64,000 nucleotides of DNA from Arctopsyche grandis (GCF_051622035.1 NC_135360.1:16186501-16250500); one strand, 5' to 3'. Positions 1 to 42,428 are shown, numbered from the stretch's first letter. The notes: generated from the letters alone by a model not told the origin. Numbers and translations are program-made.

Positions 1-1618
1 AGGTTACGCACTATCGAAAGCGCAATGCATAATTATTGTAACGCTGTTTTCCAACCAAACGTCATAATTAGCATCGATTTTATTAATAAACATCAAATTT
101 TGCATGTGACATCGTTTATCTTATCGATTCTACGTATGTATTTACGCTCTCGTCGACGTAAATTGGGTGTGTGAGAGAACATTGCGTACGTAGAGCTACC
201 CTAAGTGAGGCCAGCAGGTGCCTTAGGAAATCTCTGTAAGAGACTTTGCTAGTGTTCGAAGACTTAAATATCCAGTAGTAACCTTCACCGGTAGGGGTGT
301 AGGCCGTATTGAAGGTGGTTGGGTGGGGTGAGAGGGTTAAGGACGTTCCCAGTGTCCTTCGTATTATATCACCTGACTGTGCAAATTTGGAATTTACTGT
401 GTTTTTTGCTTCGTTACAAATATCTCCGATTGTAATTACGCATGTGAGGGATATGTTGAGATTTTTAATCTTCGTTATTTCCCATGCCTGACTTTGTACG
501 TGCGTCATATTACATACATATGTAAGGACGTAGTACGTATGCACTCCTTATTTTATGTACATGTGTACTCGAATGAGATGTTTCATATCTGCATCAGTTA
601 TGCTTTGGGTTTAGATAATTCGTTTTATCTGCGATACGTGATTTGATATAATTTCTCGCATTGTTGATTTTCCGGTCACTTCAAATCATGTTGACAATAT
701 GCGCACATGCTGAAAATATTCGTCGCATAGATTAAAAACAAAAGATAGGTTTTCAAACAATAAAATATCAACAAATGACTATCAAAATCTTTTCATCGTT
801 TTTAAAACAAACGAATCAAATAATGCAATTTCTATTGACGTAATATTCATTGCCATTATATTCTAATGATATTCATTTACAGTTGTTTTATTTTTATTTT
901 TTTGTCGTCTTCCGTAAAGAGAATATTTTAAATTATCATTATTTATTTAGAAAAATTATTTATTTGATATAATAACATGCCTATATCTCTACAAGTATAA
1001 TAATTAGTTGATTTGGTGAGCAATTCTCAAATTGAGTTTCAATGCTCCCAACCAACTAAGGTACGTTAGATGCCACAGTATGTTCTCTTTTCCTGTGGCA
1101 CGTTCCAATTTGAGAGCTTCGTCAACTGCTACAATGGGTATCAGATTTATGTTAACTTGGATTCTTTTAATCTAAAATATGCTGATATGGTTGAGGAATT
1201 GTTTTGTTTCTGTTTCATATGTTATGTTTATTTCGTTTTTTATCGTGTTTTATTTCGCATTAAAACTTATTGTATCTTTTTTTTGTTTAGCCATAATGAT
1301 GACTCGGAGCTATTCTATAATGTAATTATGGCAAAATTGCAAGTAAATAAACACACTTAATTTAAAAATAGCAGTTAAAAAATACGTACTTTTCATCGTT
1401 AAAAAAATTATTTCTGCCGATTGCCATGTAAATAAGTATTTATGTAACAGTAGATTTTAATGTTAATATTAACAGTGCTAAAAATGAATATCAATTTTAT
1501 TGTTTAATATGTTCATCATCAACAATTAAATGTCTTACTTATTATAGAATAATGATGATTTCACGAAATGAACTTGTAATTATGCATGTACATACATATG
1601 TAGTATGTAAGAGTATGT
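1..1618. other. Spacer with no supported gene
   Basis: AT-rich sequence with short palindromic TACATATG units. A 142-codon open frame lies on the minus strand at 116-544, but its first codons run through a TACATATGTATG microsatellite, it has no recognisable domain, and its composition does not stand out. I do not call it a gene. I see no tRNA, splice-bounded exon or mobile-element end here. Confidence 0.5.
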
Positions 1619-2057
1619 CAATTAGAGTCTCCAATTGCATTAAATTTAATAATATCTTTATAAAAGCAACGAATTTCAATAACATCATAAATAAATTCGT
1701 TTAATATTACGTATGTATTTGATGTGTTGTGGCCAAAACCGATTATTTCCTCCGTCTCAATTGTTTTTTATTTTCATTTTTCCCAATGATTTATTTGTGT
1801 ATGAAATTCATACGCATACTTCTAATGCACTTACTTTTTATTTATACCTATTTATTTATCAATAATTCAATAAATCGGGTGTCGATTTATTTTAATTTTT
1901 TATATTTTGAAAATCGCCATTATTTTGCTTACTAATTATTTTATACGTTGGCAAGAAAAGTTGATCTTACTAAAATCGTTCAATTGGAGTTGGAGTCGGA
2001 GTCGAATCATAAAATTACGTCGGAGTCCGTAAATTTTGAACCGACTCAAAGGCCCTG
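1619..2057 (-). repeat. Relic of the GAGTCG-type inverted-repeat element
   Basis: The right end (about 1985-2057) is rich in GGAGTCG and ends in GGCCCTGG. Read on the minus strand it starts CCAGGG and then has GAGTCGGTTCAAAATTTACGG, nearly the same as the left end of the more complete copy at 44729. The internal stretch near 1725 (TTGTGGCCAAAACCGATT) also matches the inside of that copy in reverse. The other terminus is missing or too worn to see. Confidence 0.6.
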
Positions 2058-2788
2058 GTAATATGTTTGTTTTAAACTTTGAAGTGAGATAAAATATATT
2101 TTGTCCAGACAAACGTACAAAGGTATATTCAATTTTAAATATATTCAGATACGTATAATATATTCCAAATTTAAGTTGACCTTATCAATAAGACCAAATT
2201 GAAAAATATCTCGCAAAAACTTTCAACAAAATTCGCCTGCAAAGGGTTTGCTTAATAATTTCTTTCCTCGATAAGTTTTCAAAACAACATCTGTTTCGTA
2301 AATCGTTTATTTTGTTTGTAATTCGCGTTTATTTGAAATGCGTCAGATTTTCTATCGATATTTTATTACACTTTATGAACCAAATCGCAGCTCGGTTCAA
2401 ATAATTTTATTTTTATTTCATGACATGATCTTAAATAAATTTTATTATATTTTGAATTTCTAAACGTATTTAAATTTTATATTGTAAAGTGTACATGAAA
2501 ACGGATTCTATTCGTATCGTATCTATTCGTATCGTATCGACATATCTGGATTTCAAAATAGTAAACTCACAGAAGAGCAGTGACATCCCCTCAATCCTAT
2601 CCTTAAAACATATACCCATGTGTGTACATATGTATGTATAATACGATACAAAAAAGTAAATTTAAACAAATTAAATCTACATGTATGTTTATATTTTTTT
2701 GATAAAATTATGCGATGAATTAGATGTTTGATCTCAAATTAAAGTCAGAGCAACATTTTCATTTTTAGATTTGAAATTTTGGACTGTA
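2058..2788. other. AT-rich spacer
   Basis: No open frame, RNA gene or repeat end that I can support. It contains two TACATATGTA-type units. A CATTTTTAG splice-acceptor-like string ends at 2769, just before the small open frame at 2789. Confidence 0.4.
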
Positions 2789-2881
2789 ATGGATCGCATT
2801 TATGACATTCAGCGCAGTGACCTTCATAGGCTACCGGATCCATACAAACTAAATAATTCAGAGGATAAGCAGCTACCATGA
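2789..2881 (+). CDS. Candidate small exon or micro-ORF (30 codons)
   Basis: An ATG opens a 30-codon frame beginning MDRIYDIQRSDLHRLPDPYK and ending in TGA. It looks more like ordinary coding sequence than the AT-rich DNA around it, and a polypyrimidine-AG string lies 19 bases upstream. A shortened, frame-shifted copy of its middle (about 45 bases, from ATCGCATTTATGAC) recurs at 4548-4590, directly before another exon-like stretch. I do not recognise the protein. It could be a 5' or terminal exon of a gene upstream of RasGRF, or a duplicated fragment. Confidence 0.25.
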   Translation: MDRIYDIQRSDLHRLPDPYKLNNSEDKQLP

Positions 2882-3173
2882 AAACAAATCTACATATGTA
2901 AACGCTGCTACCAATGATCTTACAGTCAAATTAAGAATAACATACTTTATTCACATATTAAATAATAAACTTTTATATAATACATATGTACATACTGTAC
3001 ATATGTATGTCTGTATCACATTAATATTATGTATTTAAAATATGATATCGCTTAGCCACTGGATGGAGGGGACGATTTGCTATTTAACCAGTACTTCTCA
3101 GACTTTCATTATGCTCGCACCCCTTTGGAGACGTTTTTGTTTACTGGCGTAGCTCTCAATTTTTATATCAAAT

Positions 3174-3556
3174 AACACTGTTCGACAAATGACGACTTTT
3201 TTTGGTTCAGAGCCGAGATGTGATTTTTCTTATAGATCTATGCCCAGTGAACACGAATCTGGCAATAAAAAATGTGCGATTTTTCTATATCTTGGTGTTG
3301 TTCGGTCGATGTCTCAATCTGTCAATTTACTGTTCAAAATGAACATTAGAATCTATAGTCGGGTATTTTATCTTTCATTTGTAGTACTTTTCAGCTTTCA
3401 AATCTCTCTAAGTAGTCGTCCAGTTCAAATCAAAAGTCAAAAATACGTATTTTTATTTGGGATTTTTTCCCACTGTTAATACTATTTTATATTGAGTATT
3501 TTCTATTGAAACATGTTTATTGGGATAGTGTTCTGGCCACACTATTTTTTGTTTAC
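3174..3556 (+). repeat. Dispersed repeat R1, copy A
   Basis: It starts CACTGTTCGACA and contains TTATAGATCTATGCCCAGT, TAGTCGTCCAGTTCAAATC and TTTTTTCCCACTGTTAATAC. It ends near ATTTTTTGTTT. It matches 36255-36680 over its whole length at roughly 85-90 percent by eye, apart from a block of about 40 bases present only in the second copy. Open frames in it (for example 3189-3479) carry no recognisable domain. The class of element is unknown. Confidence 0.75.
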
Positions 3557-3558
3557 AG

Positions 3559-4296
3559 TCCTTAAAATATGATCATATTACGTGGACAGCCCAAGAAGAG
3601 TTGATCGATATCAGATCAGATAGTTTGCTTGAAGTGGAATTTAATGAAAAAAGTATTTCAGAATTTTGGTTAAGGCGACAGCAAGAATATCCTACTATTG
3701 GAAAATAAGCCCTGGTAACTCTTATTCCTTTCGCGACTACGTACCTATGCGAAACATCATTTTCGTCATTACTTATGTTGCGTAGGGGTGGGTGGAGGAT
3801 CCAAGTAAAAGGCCAACAGTCGTTTCACAGCATTTATTGATGATTAAGGAGATACACGCAGTGTCACTGCCAAGTCCAGAATGACATGATATCGTCTACG
3901 TACCGCTTTATAAAGGGTAGATCTCTCAGGACGCCTAATCGGTTTACCTGTTGTATAGTCACGTATTCGGATATGTATTTTCCACGACATTGGGTCTCCC
4001 CGTACCGATTCTGAGAAATAACAAATAACGGTCATTGTTTAGCCTAAATGCACTTAGAGTCCAGATATAATCTTTGGAAGTAAGTGCATGCATTTAGTTA
4101 ACCGATAACAGATATCCGTTGGTCTAAGTACAATTCACTCAATCCACGGCGTACGTAACACTTATATTAAAAAAATAAGCAAAGGTCATGCCTTTCCACG
4201 GAGACTTTGGAAGATGCTTTGCGAGTTAGCATTTCTGACATTGAACCCGATATCGATTTGTTATGTAAAAACATGCGACCTCATCTATCGCATTAA
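3559..4296 (+). pseudogene. Broken hAT transposase C-terminus (SCAND3/ZBED5-like)
   Basis: The plus-strand frame encodes SLKYDHITWTAQEELIDIRS and continues to FATTYLCETSFSSLL, the hAT dimerisation region. After the LTR insertion at 3776-4160 it resumes with KQRSCLSTETLEDALR and ends in IDLLCKNMRPHLSH and a stop. A stop replaces a sense codon after EYPTIGK. The same sequence is encoded on the minus strand at 8339-8776. No functional protein can come from it. Confidence 0.75.
3776..4160 (-). mobile_element. Solo LTR (385 bp) nested in hAT relic
   Basis: The insert interrupts the hAT frame exactly. It starts TGTTGCGTAGGGG and ends CGTACGTAACA (TG...CA), and it is flanked by the 4-bp duplication CTTA at 3772-3775 and 4161-4164. 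Read on the minus strand it has TTTATAAA near 3910 and AATAAA near 3838, in the order expected of an LTR promoter and poly(A) signal. No internal coding region remains, so it is the product of LTR-LTR recombination. Gypsy and BEL/Pao are both possible; I cannot choose. The 63-codon frame inside is not a gene. Confidence 0.75.
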
Positions 4297-4582
4297 ATTG
4301 TTTCATGTGTATAAATGTATGTATGTAGTTTATATTTAAAAAAAATGTTTTTAAGCAAGTTCCTATAATTTTGTACTGAATATTATAATTGTAATAATTA
4401 CTGCCAAATAAAACTTTTACCTAGAAAAAAAATTTTTTTAGGGGCCGGGAATTAATTATTTCAAATTTAGGGGGTCGTGACATGAAAGTAATTGGGAAGC
4501 ACTGATCTATAATACTGCAATGGTTCAACATTTTCAATAGAAGAATCGCATCGCATTTATGACTTTCAGAGATGACCTTCAG

Positions 4583-4689
4583 GATCCACCTGGGTGGGGT
4601 GGCGGTGGGAGTTGAGCATGCACCGGCTCAGGGCCTACGGCAACCGGCAGCGGGAGTCTTCGGCCATCAACAACCTTGGTGCAGCAAGG
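4583..4689 (+). CDS. Orphan exon candidate 1
   Basis: A sharply GC-rich stretch in AT-rich DNA. After an acceptor-like ACCTTCAG, one frame reads STWVGWRWELSMHRLRAYGN and then RQRESSAINNLGAAR, and stops at the donor AGG|GTAGGT. An internal ATG lies at 4618. Exon length is 107 nt, ending in phase 0. The protein looks real but I do not recognise it. It cannot be spliced in frame to the RasGRF start exon, because both options meet a stop. It may belong to a neighbouring gene or be an alternative 5' exon. Confidence 0.3.
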
Positions 4690-4785
4690 GTAGGTTAAGG
4701 GTGTTGACTGAGTGTGAGGTCTGGGGCTCTGGGGGTGGTTCTGGGGGGGCGCCTGCGTGCAAGTCGGGTCGATGTAGCGCCACAG

Positions 4786-4861
4786 GTGCCCGGGCGCTCA
4801 GTGCTCCCGCGGCCGGCATGCCGTGCGCCCCGCGGCACCGCCCCCCCATCCCCTGCACCAG
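4786..4861 (+). CDS. Orphan exon candidate 2
   Basis: It follows an acceptor-like CGCCACAG, is very GC-rich, and ends at CACCAG|GTAACT. In phase with the preceding candidate it encodes VPGRSVLPRPACRAPRGTAP followed by PSPAP, a proline- and arginine-rich tract of low complexity, ending in phase 1. Other frames are also open, so coding is uncertain. It might instead be part of a GC-rich promoter or 5' UTR region for RasGRF, about 1.3 kb upstream of its start codon. Confidence 0.22.
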
Positions 4862-4869
4862 GTAACTAC

Positions 4870-6185
4870 ACTCACCCCCCCAACCCCCACTTAACGTATC
4901 GCCGTACACACACACGTAAAATTGGCACACACACGTGAAGTGGGCACAAACGCGATGATTCGCAACGGTGATGATCCGAAAAAAGTTCTAAAAATTCAAA
5001 AACTCTTCGTTTTATTTAACTTTTGTGTGTTTTCTTTTGTTTAAATTTGTTTTCGTTTGGAAAAAATTGAAGTTGAACAATTTTTGGGCCGGTGAAAAAT
5101 TTGATGTGTGTGGTATAATATGTAGGTAATTTGGCTGCTATTATAACACTTTTAAATTTTTAATTATATTTATTTAACTAATAATCATTATTCATAAAAA
5201 ATAAGCATGGCGGAAATTTCTAATTATTTTAAAACGATACATTCTTTACTTTTGTTGACATGAAATTTATGAATAATATTAATTAGTATATTTATCTAGT
5301 TAAATGCAAAAAACATATTTTTTGTTCATTTATTATTCATTTGTTTTAAAAAATAAATAAATTAGGTGTCAATCAATTTACTATATGAAAATAGTACATA
5401 TTAATTGCTTAAACATAATTATAATAAAAGTTCATATTTTTGATTTAAAATAAAAATAAAATAGTGTATAAATATAATAAATATTCTTCCTATCTATAGA
5501 TATCTATCTTTACATATACATATGTATGTATAGTAGACTAAAACTTTAAAACGGCATTCCAAAATCCGTCTACGCCTATGTAATATGAAATAATATGCTA
5601 AATTTGATTGAACAAACATACATCAATTTTCTACATAAAATTTGAATATGTTTCACCTCTGAGAATAGGTTTAGCGTTTAATAATATCCGTAATGGAATT
5701 TTCTGATTTTTGGAGATTATTTTTTCCGTTCCCTCCAGCTTCCTAAAAATAATAATCATAAAATATTGTTTACGTTTAATTTTGACTTGTTGGTTTGATT
5801 CTCAATTTGGGTCAATCCGTACAATTTGAAGGCTACACGGGACGTTTCCAGAGCCTTTACAAATAGGTTACACACAGTCGCCCTTGACCCGTTCCCTACC
5901 AACAGGTCTCGAACGGCCCATCCGAACTGCACACAGCTCCAGATCGCGAACCGGACACACTCTTGCACAGCATCGTGGCAAGAGAGAACGTGACATTACT
6001 ATTCGGCACCCCTTTACTATAAAATACTATTTAAGCGCTTCTTTATTATCCTTCATATCATCGTATTGATTATTTGAATGGCTCGGTGTAACCGATGAAA
6101 ACCAAATTTTAAATATAATCAATAAATAAGTCGACAGTAATGAAGCTTTATTGATTGAATCGATCAATTTCAATTGAATTTTTAG
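4870..6185. other. Region upstream of RasGRF; AT-rich with one GC island
   Basis: Mostly AT-rich with no supported gene. A moderately GC-rich, unique-looking stretch at about 5810-6005 (CCCTTGACCCGTTCCCTACC and following) has no long frame and could be a regulatory element or noncoding 5' exon. The stretch ends with TTGAATTTTTAG, the acceptor of the first RasGRF coding exon. At least one noncoding RasGRF exon must therefore lie upstream, but I cannot place it. Confidence 0.4.
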
Positions 6186-6193
6186 TGGAGGAG

Positions 6194-27094
<20,901 letters not shown>

Positions 27095-28770
27095 ACTGAA
27101 AAATTCCTACAAAACTAATTTCTTTATTTTAAGGAAAACGTTTCCATATAACATAGACATGAATTTATTTCAGATCTCCAAAAAAGCATAAATTTCTGTA
27201 TTAAAATTACACATTCGTTCTATATGCATATTCCATTCGAAAGGTTACACTATTTTTAAAATCATATTTTTGTATATGTATTATATGTATATGCGTAATT
27301 CAATATAAAAGATTTTAGTTTGCATCTTATGGAATGTATTTAGTGTATGTATTTTGGGTGCATCTCAATTTTCATGTATATAATGAAATTAACGTAATGG
27401 TAGTATTGTTATGAGCGTTGTAACACTGAACTAAGGAGGGAACAAAATTGTATTAATTGAAGTGAGATAAGATAATGCATCTTAAAGTTATATTTAGTAA
27501 TTGATAAAGTAAATAATATTGTATGTGGCAAACGAATTGGTAGATTATCAAAACCAAATGACCACTTTGAAAAATCAAAATCATATCAAAACGACTGTTC
27601 CACTATACATATAACGCTTATAATGTGCAACATTATTTTTGGCGAACATTGATATATTTAATGACTATTTTTATAAATGTAATTGTGACATTTTAGACAG
27701 CATTTCTTCAGAGGCAACTATTATCGTTCTTTTACTGTCATGTATGTATGTATGTATGTAACTCTATTGCATGCACATGTCTGTTATGTGAGCTAAAGTA
27801 CGAGTATGTGGCTTGACTTGCTTGAAGAGAGCTTTGGATGCTTTACATAAGTTTTTATTCACACTATGAAGTCAATTTAACAAATGTCACGTTTAATTTT
27901 AATCTATCAATTGTATACATATTGCGTATTCCTAAATACACAATATGTGTGAGAAAAAGTACCTATTTAAAATCATTATTATTGTAATCATATTATTTTG
28001 TTGTTTTTTTGGTATTGCGAAAAAAAAATTGCACTTGATGATAGAAATTACTAATAGATATTTTAAAATTATATTTATGAAAATGTCCTTCGTGCGAATA
28101 TTTAGATTATTTCAATTTTAAAATAGTAATCTACATATATTTAATATTTAACATGACAGTGAGATTTATTATATTACATATATTATTGTCCATTAAGCGT
28201 ATGTATGTACAAGTAAGTGTTGTGGGATTGAAATGATTCAAAAAGAGCCTACTGATAAAGTGCGATGCATTGTTTCTCAAATGTTTTACATTAACCTAAA
28301 TGTGCTAATGACAATCTATGTTCATTTTTCAATTTATTGCTATAATATGGCGGTTATTCATTTGCAATTGCTAAATGAGAGCACTTGTGTGTGTAACGAG
28401 ACGATTATCTTTTTAAAGCGTAAGAAAATTGTTAAATATATTTATATCAACTTGTTAATGCTAATAGTCACCGTTATTTTGAATTGTACAAAAAAATGTG
28501 AGGTGTATAATATGTTACATGTATATTGATAATAATTAAGTCTAAATAAGGATATACAATCACACAAGAGATATTGATCCTTTAAAATATTTAAAATTGT
28601 TATAGATACATGTAAAATGTATGTGCTTAGCTGAAAAATTTTGTCTTGAAAATTATTGTTAAATATTTTATGAATTGTTGAAAAAGGCTGGTCCTTTAGA
28701 GTTAATTAATTATCATAGTCTCTTCCATCAATATGCTCATGTCAATAATAAAGACTTTATTGTAAAAAAA
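27095..28770 (+). other. RasGRF: Probable RasGRF 3' UTR
   Basis: AT-rich, with no further exon. A canonical AATAAA lies at 28747-28752, followed by AGACTTTATTG. Upstream variants (ATTAAA near 27203) could be used instead. A 98-codon frame at 28233-28529 is uninformative. The transcript end cannot be fixed from sequence alone. Confidence 0.4.
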
Positions 28771-30114
28771 TTATACGTAAGCGAGAATGAAAATCCTCAG
28801 ATGTAATCTTTCCTAAAGCAATTTGATGTTTAATCAACTTTTGCTCAAAGCGAATTATATATTATACATACATATATACATATGTATGCATTCGTTTTCA
28901 ATTTCTATTAAGCGGTTTGTTTTCCATACATCGATAGACTCCTGACATATCAATTTCAATCATGTCACTATCATAATGAGTTGCCTTGGGGAATAATCGT
29001 ATGACAATAATGCTATGGTAATCCTGCATTATTCACCATTTCCAAAGGTACGTGTTATTATCCTTAATCAAAACGCTTCTTTTTCACGATATAATGAATT
29101 GATTCATTATTGTAGTGCTTTGAAATGGTTTACTTCTCTTTATGATGTATATACTCTAACATAAAACGTGATATTTTATCATTGTCTGTGATTGCGGTCA
29201 TTTTAGTATGTATATCTACCTTCTATAGTATTAAGGTCTTTGTAAATGTAAAATAATTTCTTGGATGTTTATATTCTTATGAAATTTTACTCTTATGATT
29301 GTAGATTCACTCAAAAATAGGTAGTCTCGCTTCAAATGAGATTTTTAAAAATTTAAGGCAAAATTTCTCACCGACAATCTATGAACGCACATATTGAATA
29401 TTCCTCAGTCTCAAAGCAAAATAATCAATTTAAACAAAGGCATGCTTTTTGCAGCGTATTTTTGGAAAATATTCAGTATTTATTACATTACCTTTTATAA
29501 CTTATAAGGCTTTGATTTTTATAAATTTTATAGGTAAATTGCCAAAATTAGCACAGTGTTAAAAACTGTTGGTTGTATTGTTGCAATTAATTTTATTGTC
29601 CAAATTTTAAAAGCACCCCATATAATAAGAAAATAATAAAATAGCAGTGCCAACAGTTCAAATCAATACCATTAAATTTGTTTTTAATCATGTCAATAAA
29701 GATATGTTTGTTGCTTTATATTTGGGGTGATATTAATGATTAAATCTAACATAATCACCAATACACTGAAGAATGTATGTATATTTTTATAATTTTCAAT
29801 ATTTGTCATTTTTTACTTCTGAAATTCCGATTTCAATTATTTACATCATACAAATGGAAAATTTGATAATAGTGTTGTTCGATCCTCTTTTATAATATAC
29901 ATATTCAATTATTGGATAATAATCAATATAATATGTATATGGAAAATAATAAATAATTGATAAGTCTTAAACAATCACATATTAATTTGATAATTTATTT
30001 CAAATGATGACACTTAAAAAATATTTTCACTAATTAGGTACTATCGAATTTTCCTAGGAGATATTTCCATTCTTAATTTACTTAATCTTCTTATACCTAC
30101 ATATATATGTATAC

Positions 30115-30179
<65 letters not shown>

Positions 30180-33100
30180 TATACATATGTATATACTTAT
30201 ATTTTTTTCAACTACCTCTTTTGAATAAAATCATTTGATTTATATGAGTTTGTTTGATTTTATCTAAAATGATAAATGATAATCTTTTAAGCATAGAAAA
30301 TTATAATACCCAGACAATGAACGATGTTCTAAATTAAATTTAATTTTTACTTACCTCTTTTGATGGATAATTTAAGTATACATATATATACTCGTATATT
30401 ATTCTTCAGCGATTTATTTTCAGGATTCTCATTTTTTGTAACAATTTATTTAATCGATGAAAGTAAATTGTGTTCATAATTAAAAAAAATGTGTTGCTTG
30501 TAACAATATTCCAAAAAATACAATTGAAGCAAATGTCAAATTTAACCCTAAACATTTCCATGGTTAAATTTTTCTCTTTAATATTTTCAATTAAAATGAT
30601 GAAAATAGATATTTATTTTTAAAACTTTTGAATGGATTTTTTCAGATTGATTTTTATATGTTTTAAACTTTTTATGAACACAATTTGCATGACATGACGT
30701 TCATGATGTTTTTGACCAAAAGCTGTAATTTATTAAAAAGAAAATAATAAATATAAACCGTTTTATTATTTTCATCGAACTTGATTTTCTCTCATTTTCT
30801 TTTTTCCAACTTTCATTAAAACTGCTGTGCCAAATAATAATAAGAAAAATAGCAACTGCAAAATTATTTATTTTAATAGCAAAACAATCCAAAACATTTT
30901 ACATTTGCAATCGTAGAGATTTTTTCATTTTATTGATTTTGCTTGGTACTAAAATTATTTAAAAAAAATTAAATATATCGCTAAAATACAAATAATTTTG
31001 TGTAGCTATTGGTTCACTTGCATTGGGTGTCCAAGTAAACTGTAAGATACAAATTATTTAGTTACACAAGTATATGAATTAATTCATAATATTAAATGTC
31101 TTGTATATGTTTCATAAATGAATCCAAGGAAGAGTGATAACAATATTTTTTTTATATATCATTTTTTAAGTCACGTTCTAGACAAATTGCATTTTGTACA
31201 TTGCTTTATATGAATATTTACTAAATTATTTTGGTACTCTCCTCGTACTCAATATAAATTCATAAACAGTATTCATGTTCAAGTTAAAACGAGTGCTTTC
31301 ACTATTTTGTAAATATAATACATATATTAAATTATTTGAGCCTTTTTTGATCATATACTTATTTTCTATCCACATCAAGGTTGAAACTATTATGAGACCC
31401 CTACAGGTGGGGGGTGGGGGGCTTTATCCAAATATTTACTATTCTGAATTCTCATTTGTGATTATGTTAACATTTTTTTCTGAAAATGGAATGTACCAAA
31501 ATTTCCAAAGTTAATATATCTATGTATGTAAGCGGCGCTTGAATTACATTGAATTTTGTAATCCTTAGTTTGACTTGATATTGGAGGACTTAGGATGAAC
31601 TACGAAACGCCTTCTTTTAATTTTGAACATAAAATAAAATTAAAACTGTTATATTTCATTTAATTTAAAAAACAAAACCGAAACTCAAATACATTCTATG
31701 AAAGTTGTTGGTTTTCAAAATACATGTACCTATCTACGCATACCAGTAAATATATTTTCTATAAAATATTCTAATATATGGATTCGATAATAGGAATTAA
31801 ACAGCAAATTTGTTTGTTTATGTTCTAAGTACCTTGATAATTTAATAAATAAATATTTAAAATAAAGTTCAAAATGAGCATATTTCATCTACTAATAATT
31901 GCATGACCCATGATTAAAGCATGCTATTTTTTTTTTACTTTCACTAGTTATTATTTTGTATTGCTACATTTGTAATGGATTGCAAGAAAATTGTTTCTAT
32001 TTTTCTAGATGCTTATTTTTTATGAGTTTAATTAATTGAATAAATATTACAAGTGAATATAACAGACATTGAAACAATCTATTCACTCTAATAGTTTTCA
32101 AAATTGCTTTCTAAGAATTGAATTTCATAAATATTCATTAAGTATGTATATCCACATTGATTTATAAATGAAAAGTTATATTAATTTTCACATTTATTTT
32201 CGAAACACAACAAAGAATTACGTTAACTCTTAGTCATGAACAATTAAGTTTTTTTATAATTACATGTTATCATATGTTGGTATCATAGAGTATAAATTAT
32301 TGTTTTAAACAAAACGAGCATTTTTTAGGAATATTGCATGTGAAATTAAGGTAATCTTTATCGAATTTTTGGCACAAAATTCGCATCAGAAAAAATTACC
32401 TCGACAACGATTTTATTTTGTATAGGTACATAAATATGCATATATTGTATGTATGTACATGTATGTACATATATGTACGTATGTACCTATGCAGTTTATA
32501 AGTATACATATACAGTATACACGCATTGGTATCAATTTCTATCTAAACACCCAAAATAATTTAAAATAAAAAGCTTGTAAAAATGTCTTTCGTTTTTACA
32601 TACAAAAAAAAAGAAAATGTTTCTTTTATTCTTTTCTTCACAATGTAAAGTGTTATTAACCTTATGCTACACCAAAATGGACCAATTTATACATAATATC
32701 ACACAAATAAAAAAATTCATCAAAAATTTTTGCACATAGTTTTAATGTCAAATGCTAAGATTATTACATAATTCTGATTATAATGCAATTTAAACATTAA
32801 ATTATTGCATTTATTTTATTTTCACAGTCCATTTAAAAGTACTATATTTTATTTATATTTTTACGAACATATAGATCCATATACATTTGTATGTGTATTT
32901 GAATAAAAATCAAATAATATTAATCAATTTAGTTGCTCATTTTGAATATAGTATTATTATTTTTAAAGTATAGCACGGCTTTGGTTTTGCCATATACATC
33001 ATAATGAACGTATTTAGTAAAAATGTGTATACAACAATTATACTTATTATTTTATACTTTTGTATAAGATTTTAACGTATGTCCTTAAAACTATATTTAT

Positions 33101-33719
33101 TACTAAGTTAATACATTATGTAAGTGATGAAGGTTTTCATACATATATGTGTATCATTGAATGCGATAATGGAGCAGCTAATCAATGTCTCATAGCATGT
33201 AATAATCATTAACATGAAAAGCTGAAAATTTTTGAAATTTTCGCATACTCTCATTTTACATATTTATTTCTTGATTTTTATTATTTACTTCATACAACTA
33301 ATCATTTTAAAAACGGGTATGTAATATGGCAGCAAATACAAATGAGTAATATCAACACTTACATTCTAAACACATACAAAAGTTTCCAAAACGAGACTGC
33401 GTATAAAATACACAACAAAATTACAAAATTCTTCACACCATTTATTAGCACACGTCTCATTTATTCTTCTCATTACACGATACTGATATGATACATTTAT
33501 TTTAAATCTAAGATAAGTTTGTCTATAATATTCAAACACGTGTATATTTTCAGTATTAAAAAAAAGTTTGATTTTGATTTTTTCATTCATATGCACACAT
33601 ATATTATATTTAAACATTGAGAAATTTTATATTCATTTTTCAAATTAGATTAGACATGTTTTAAGACTTTAAATATAATAATTTAAAACAAAGATAATGA
33701 TCATCGATTAAACTAATCT
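28771..33719. other. Intergenic spacer between convergent genes
   Basis: About 5 kb of very AT-rich DNA between RasGRF and the CG3556-like gene. Microsatellites of TA and TATG type occur (a (TA)n array at 30117-30172 and mixed TATG/TACA near 32437-32510). No open frame over 83 codons makes sense, and no tRNA or repeat with ends is seen. A G-run (GGTGGGGGGTGGGGGGC, about 31404) stands out. Confidence 0.5.
30117..30172. repeat. (TA)n array
   Basis: About 56 bp of alternating TA in the spacer between the two convergent genes. Confidence 0.95.
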
Positions 33720-33725
33720 TTTATT
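33720..33725 (-). terminator. Candidate poly(A) signal of the CG3556-like gene
   Basis: AATAAA on the minus strand, 166 bases past the stop codon at 33891. It is the first clear canonical hexamer there; T-rich sequence follows on that strand. Confidence 0.35.
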
Positions 33726-33890
33726 ATATTCATTTATAAATATGATTATATAAGAAGAAAATTTTATGTTTTTTATGTATGTATATATCATATTCATAAA
33801 AAAAACACAAAATAAATCATATATCTGGTTACTTTCAATTATGATGTAGAAAGTCAAACAAATTTAATTTTTTGATAAATATAACTCGAT

Positions 33891-42419
<8,529 letters not shown>

Positions 42420-42428
42420 TTTCTTGAC

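Larger units (their letters stand above)
3089..4504 (+). mobile_element. Composite relic of a SCAND3/ZBED-like hAT element
   Basis: The right end reads GGGGTCGTGACATGAAAG...GGGAAGCACTG, which on the minus strand is the hAT-type terminus CAGTGCTTCCC. A similar worn terminus, CAGTACTTCTCAGACTTTC, sits at 3089. Between them lie a dispersed repeat (3174-3556), the end of a hAT transposase frame in plus orientation, and a nested solo LTR. The 8-bp flanks (TATTTAAC and ATCTATAA) do not match, so this is either two fragments or a badly rearranged copy. It is closely related to the copy at 8131-9941, which lies in the opposite orientation. Confidence 0.6.

Noticed and set aside
116-544. 142-codon minus-strand frame
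   Set aside because: Begins in microsatellite sequence and has no recognisable domain; coding is not supported.
3844-4035. 63-codon minus-strand frame
   Set aside because: Lies wholly inside the solo LTR.
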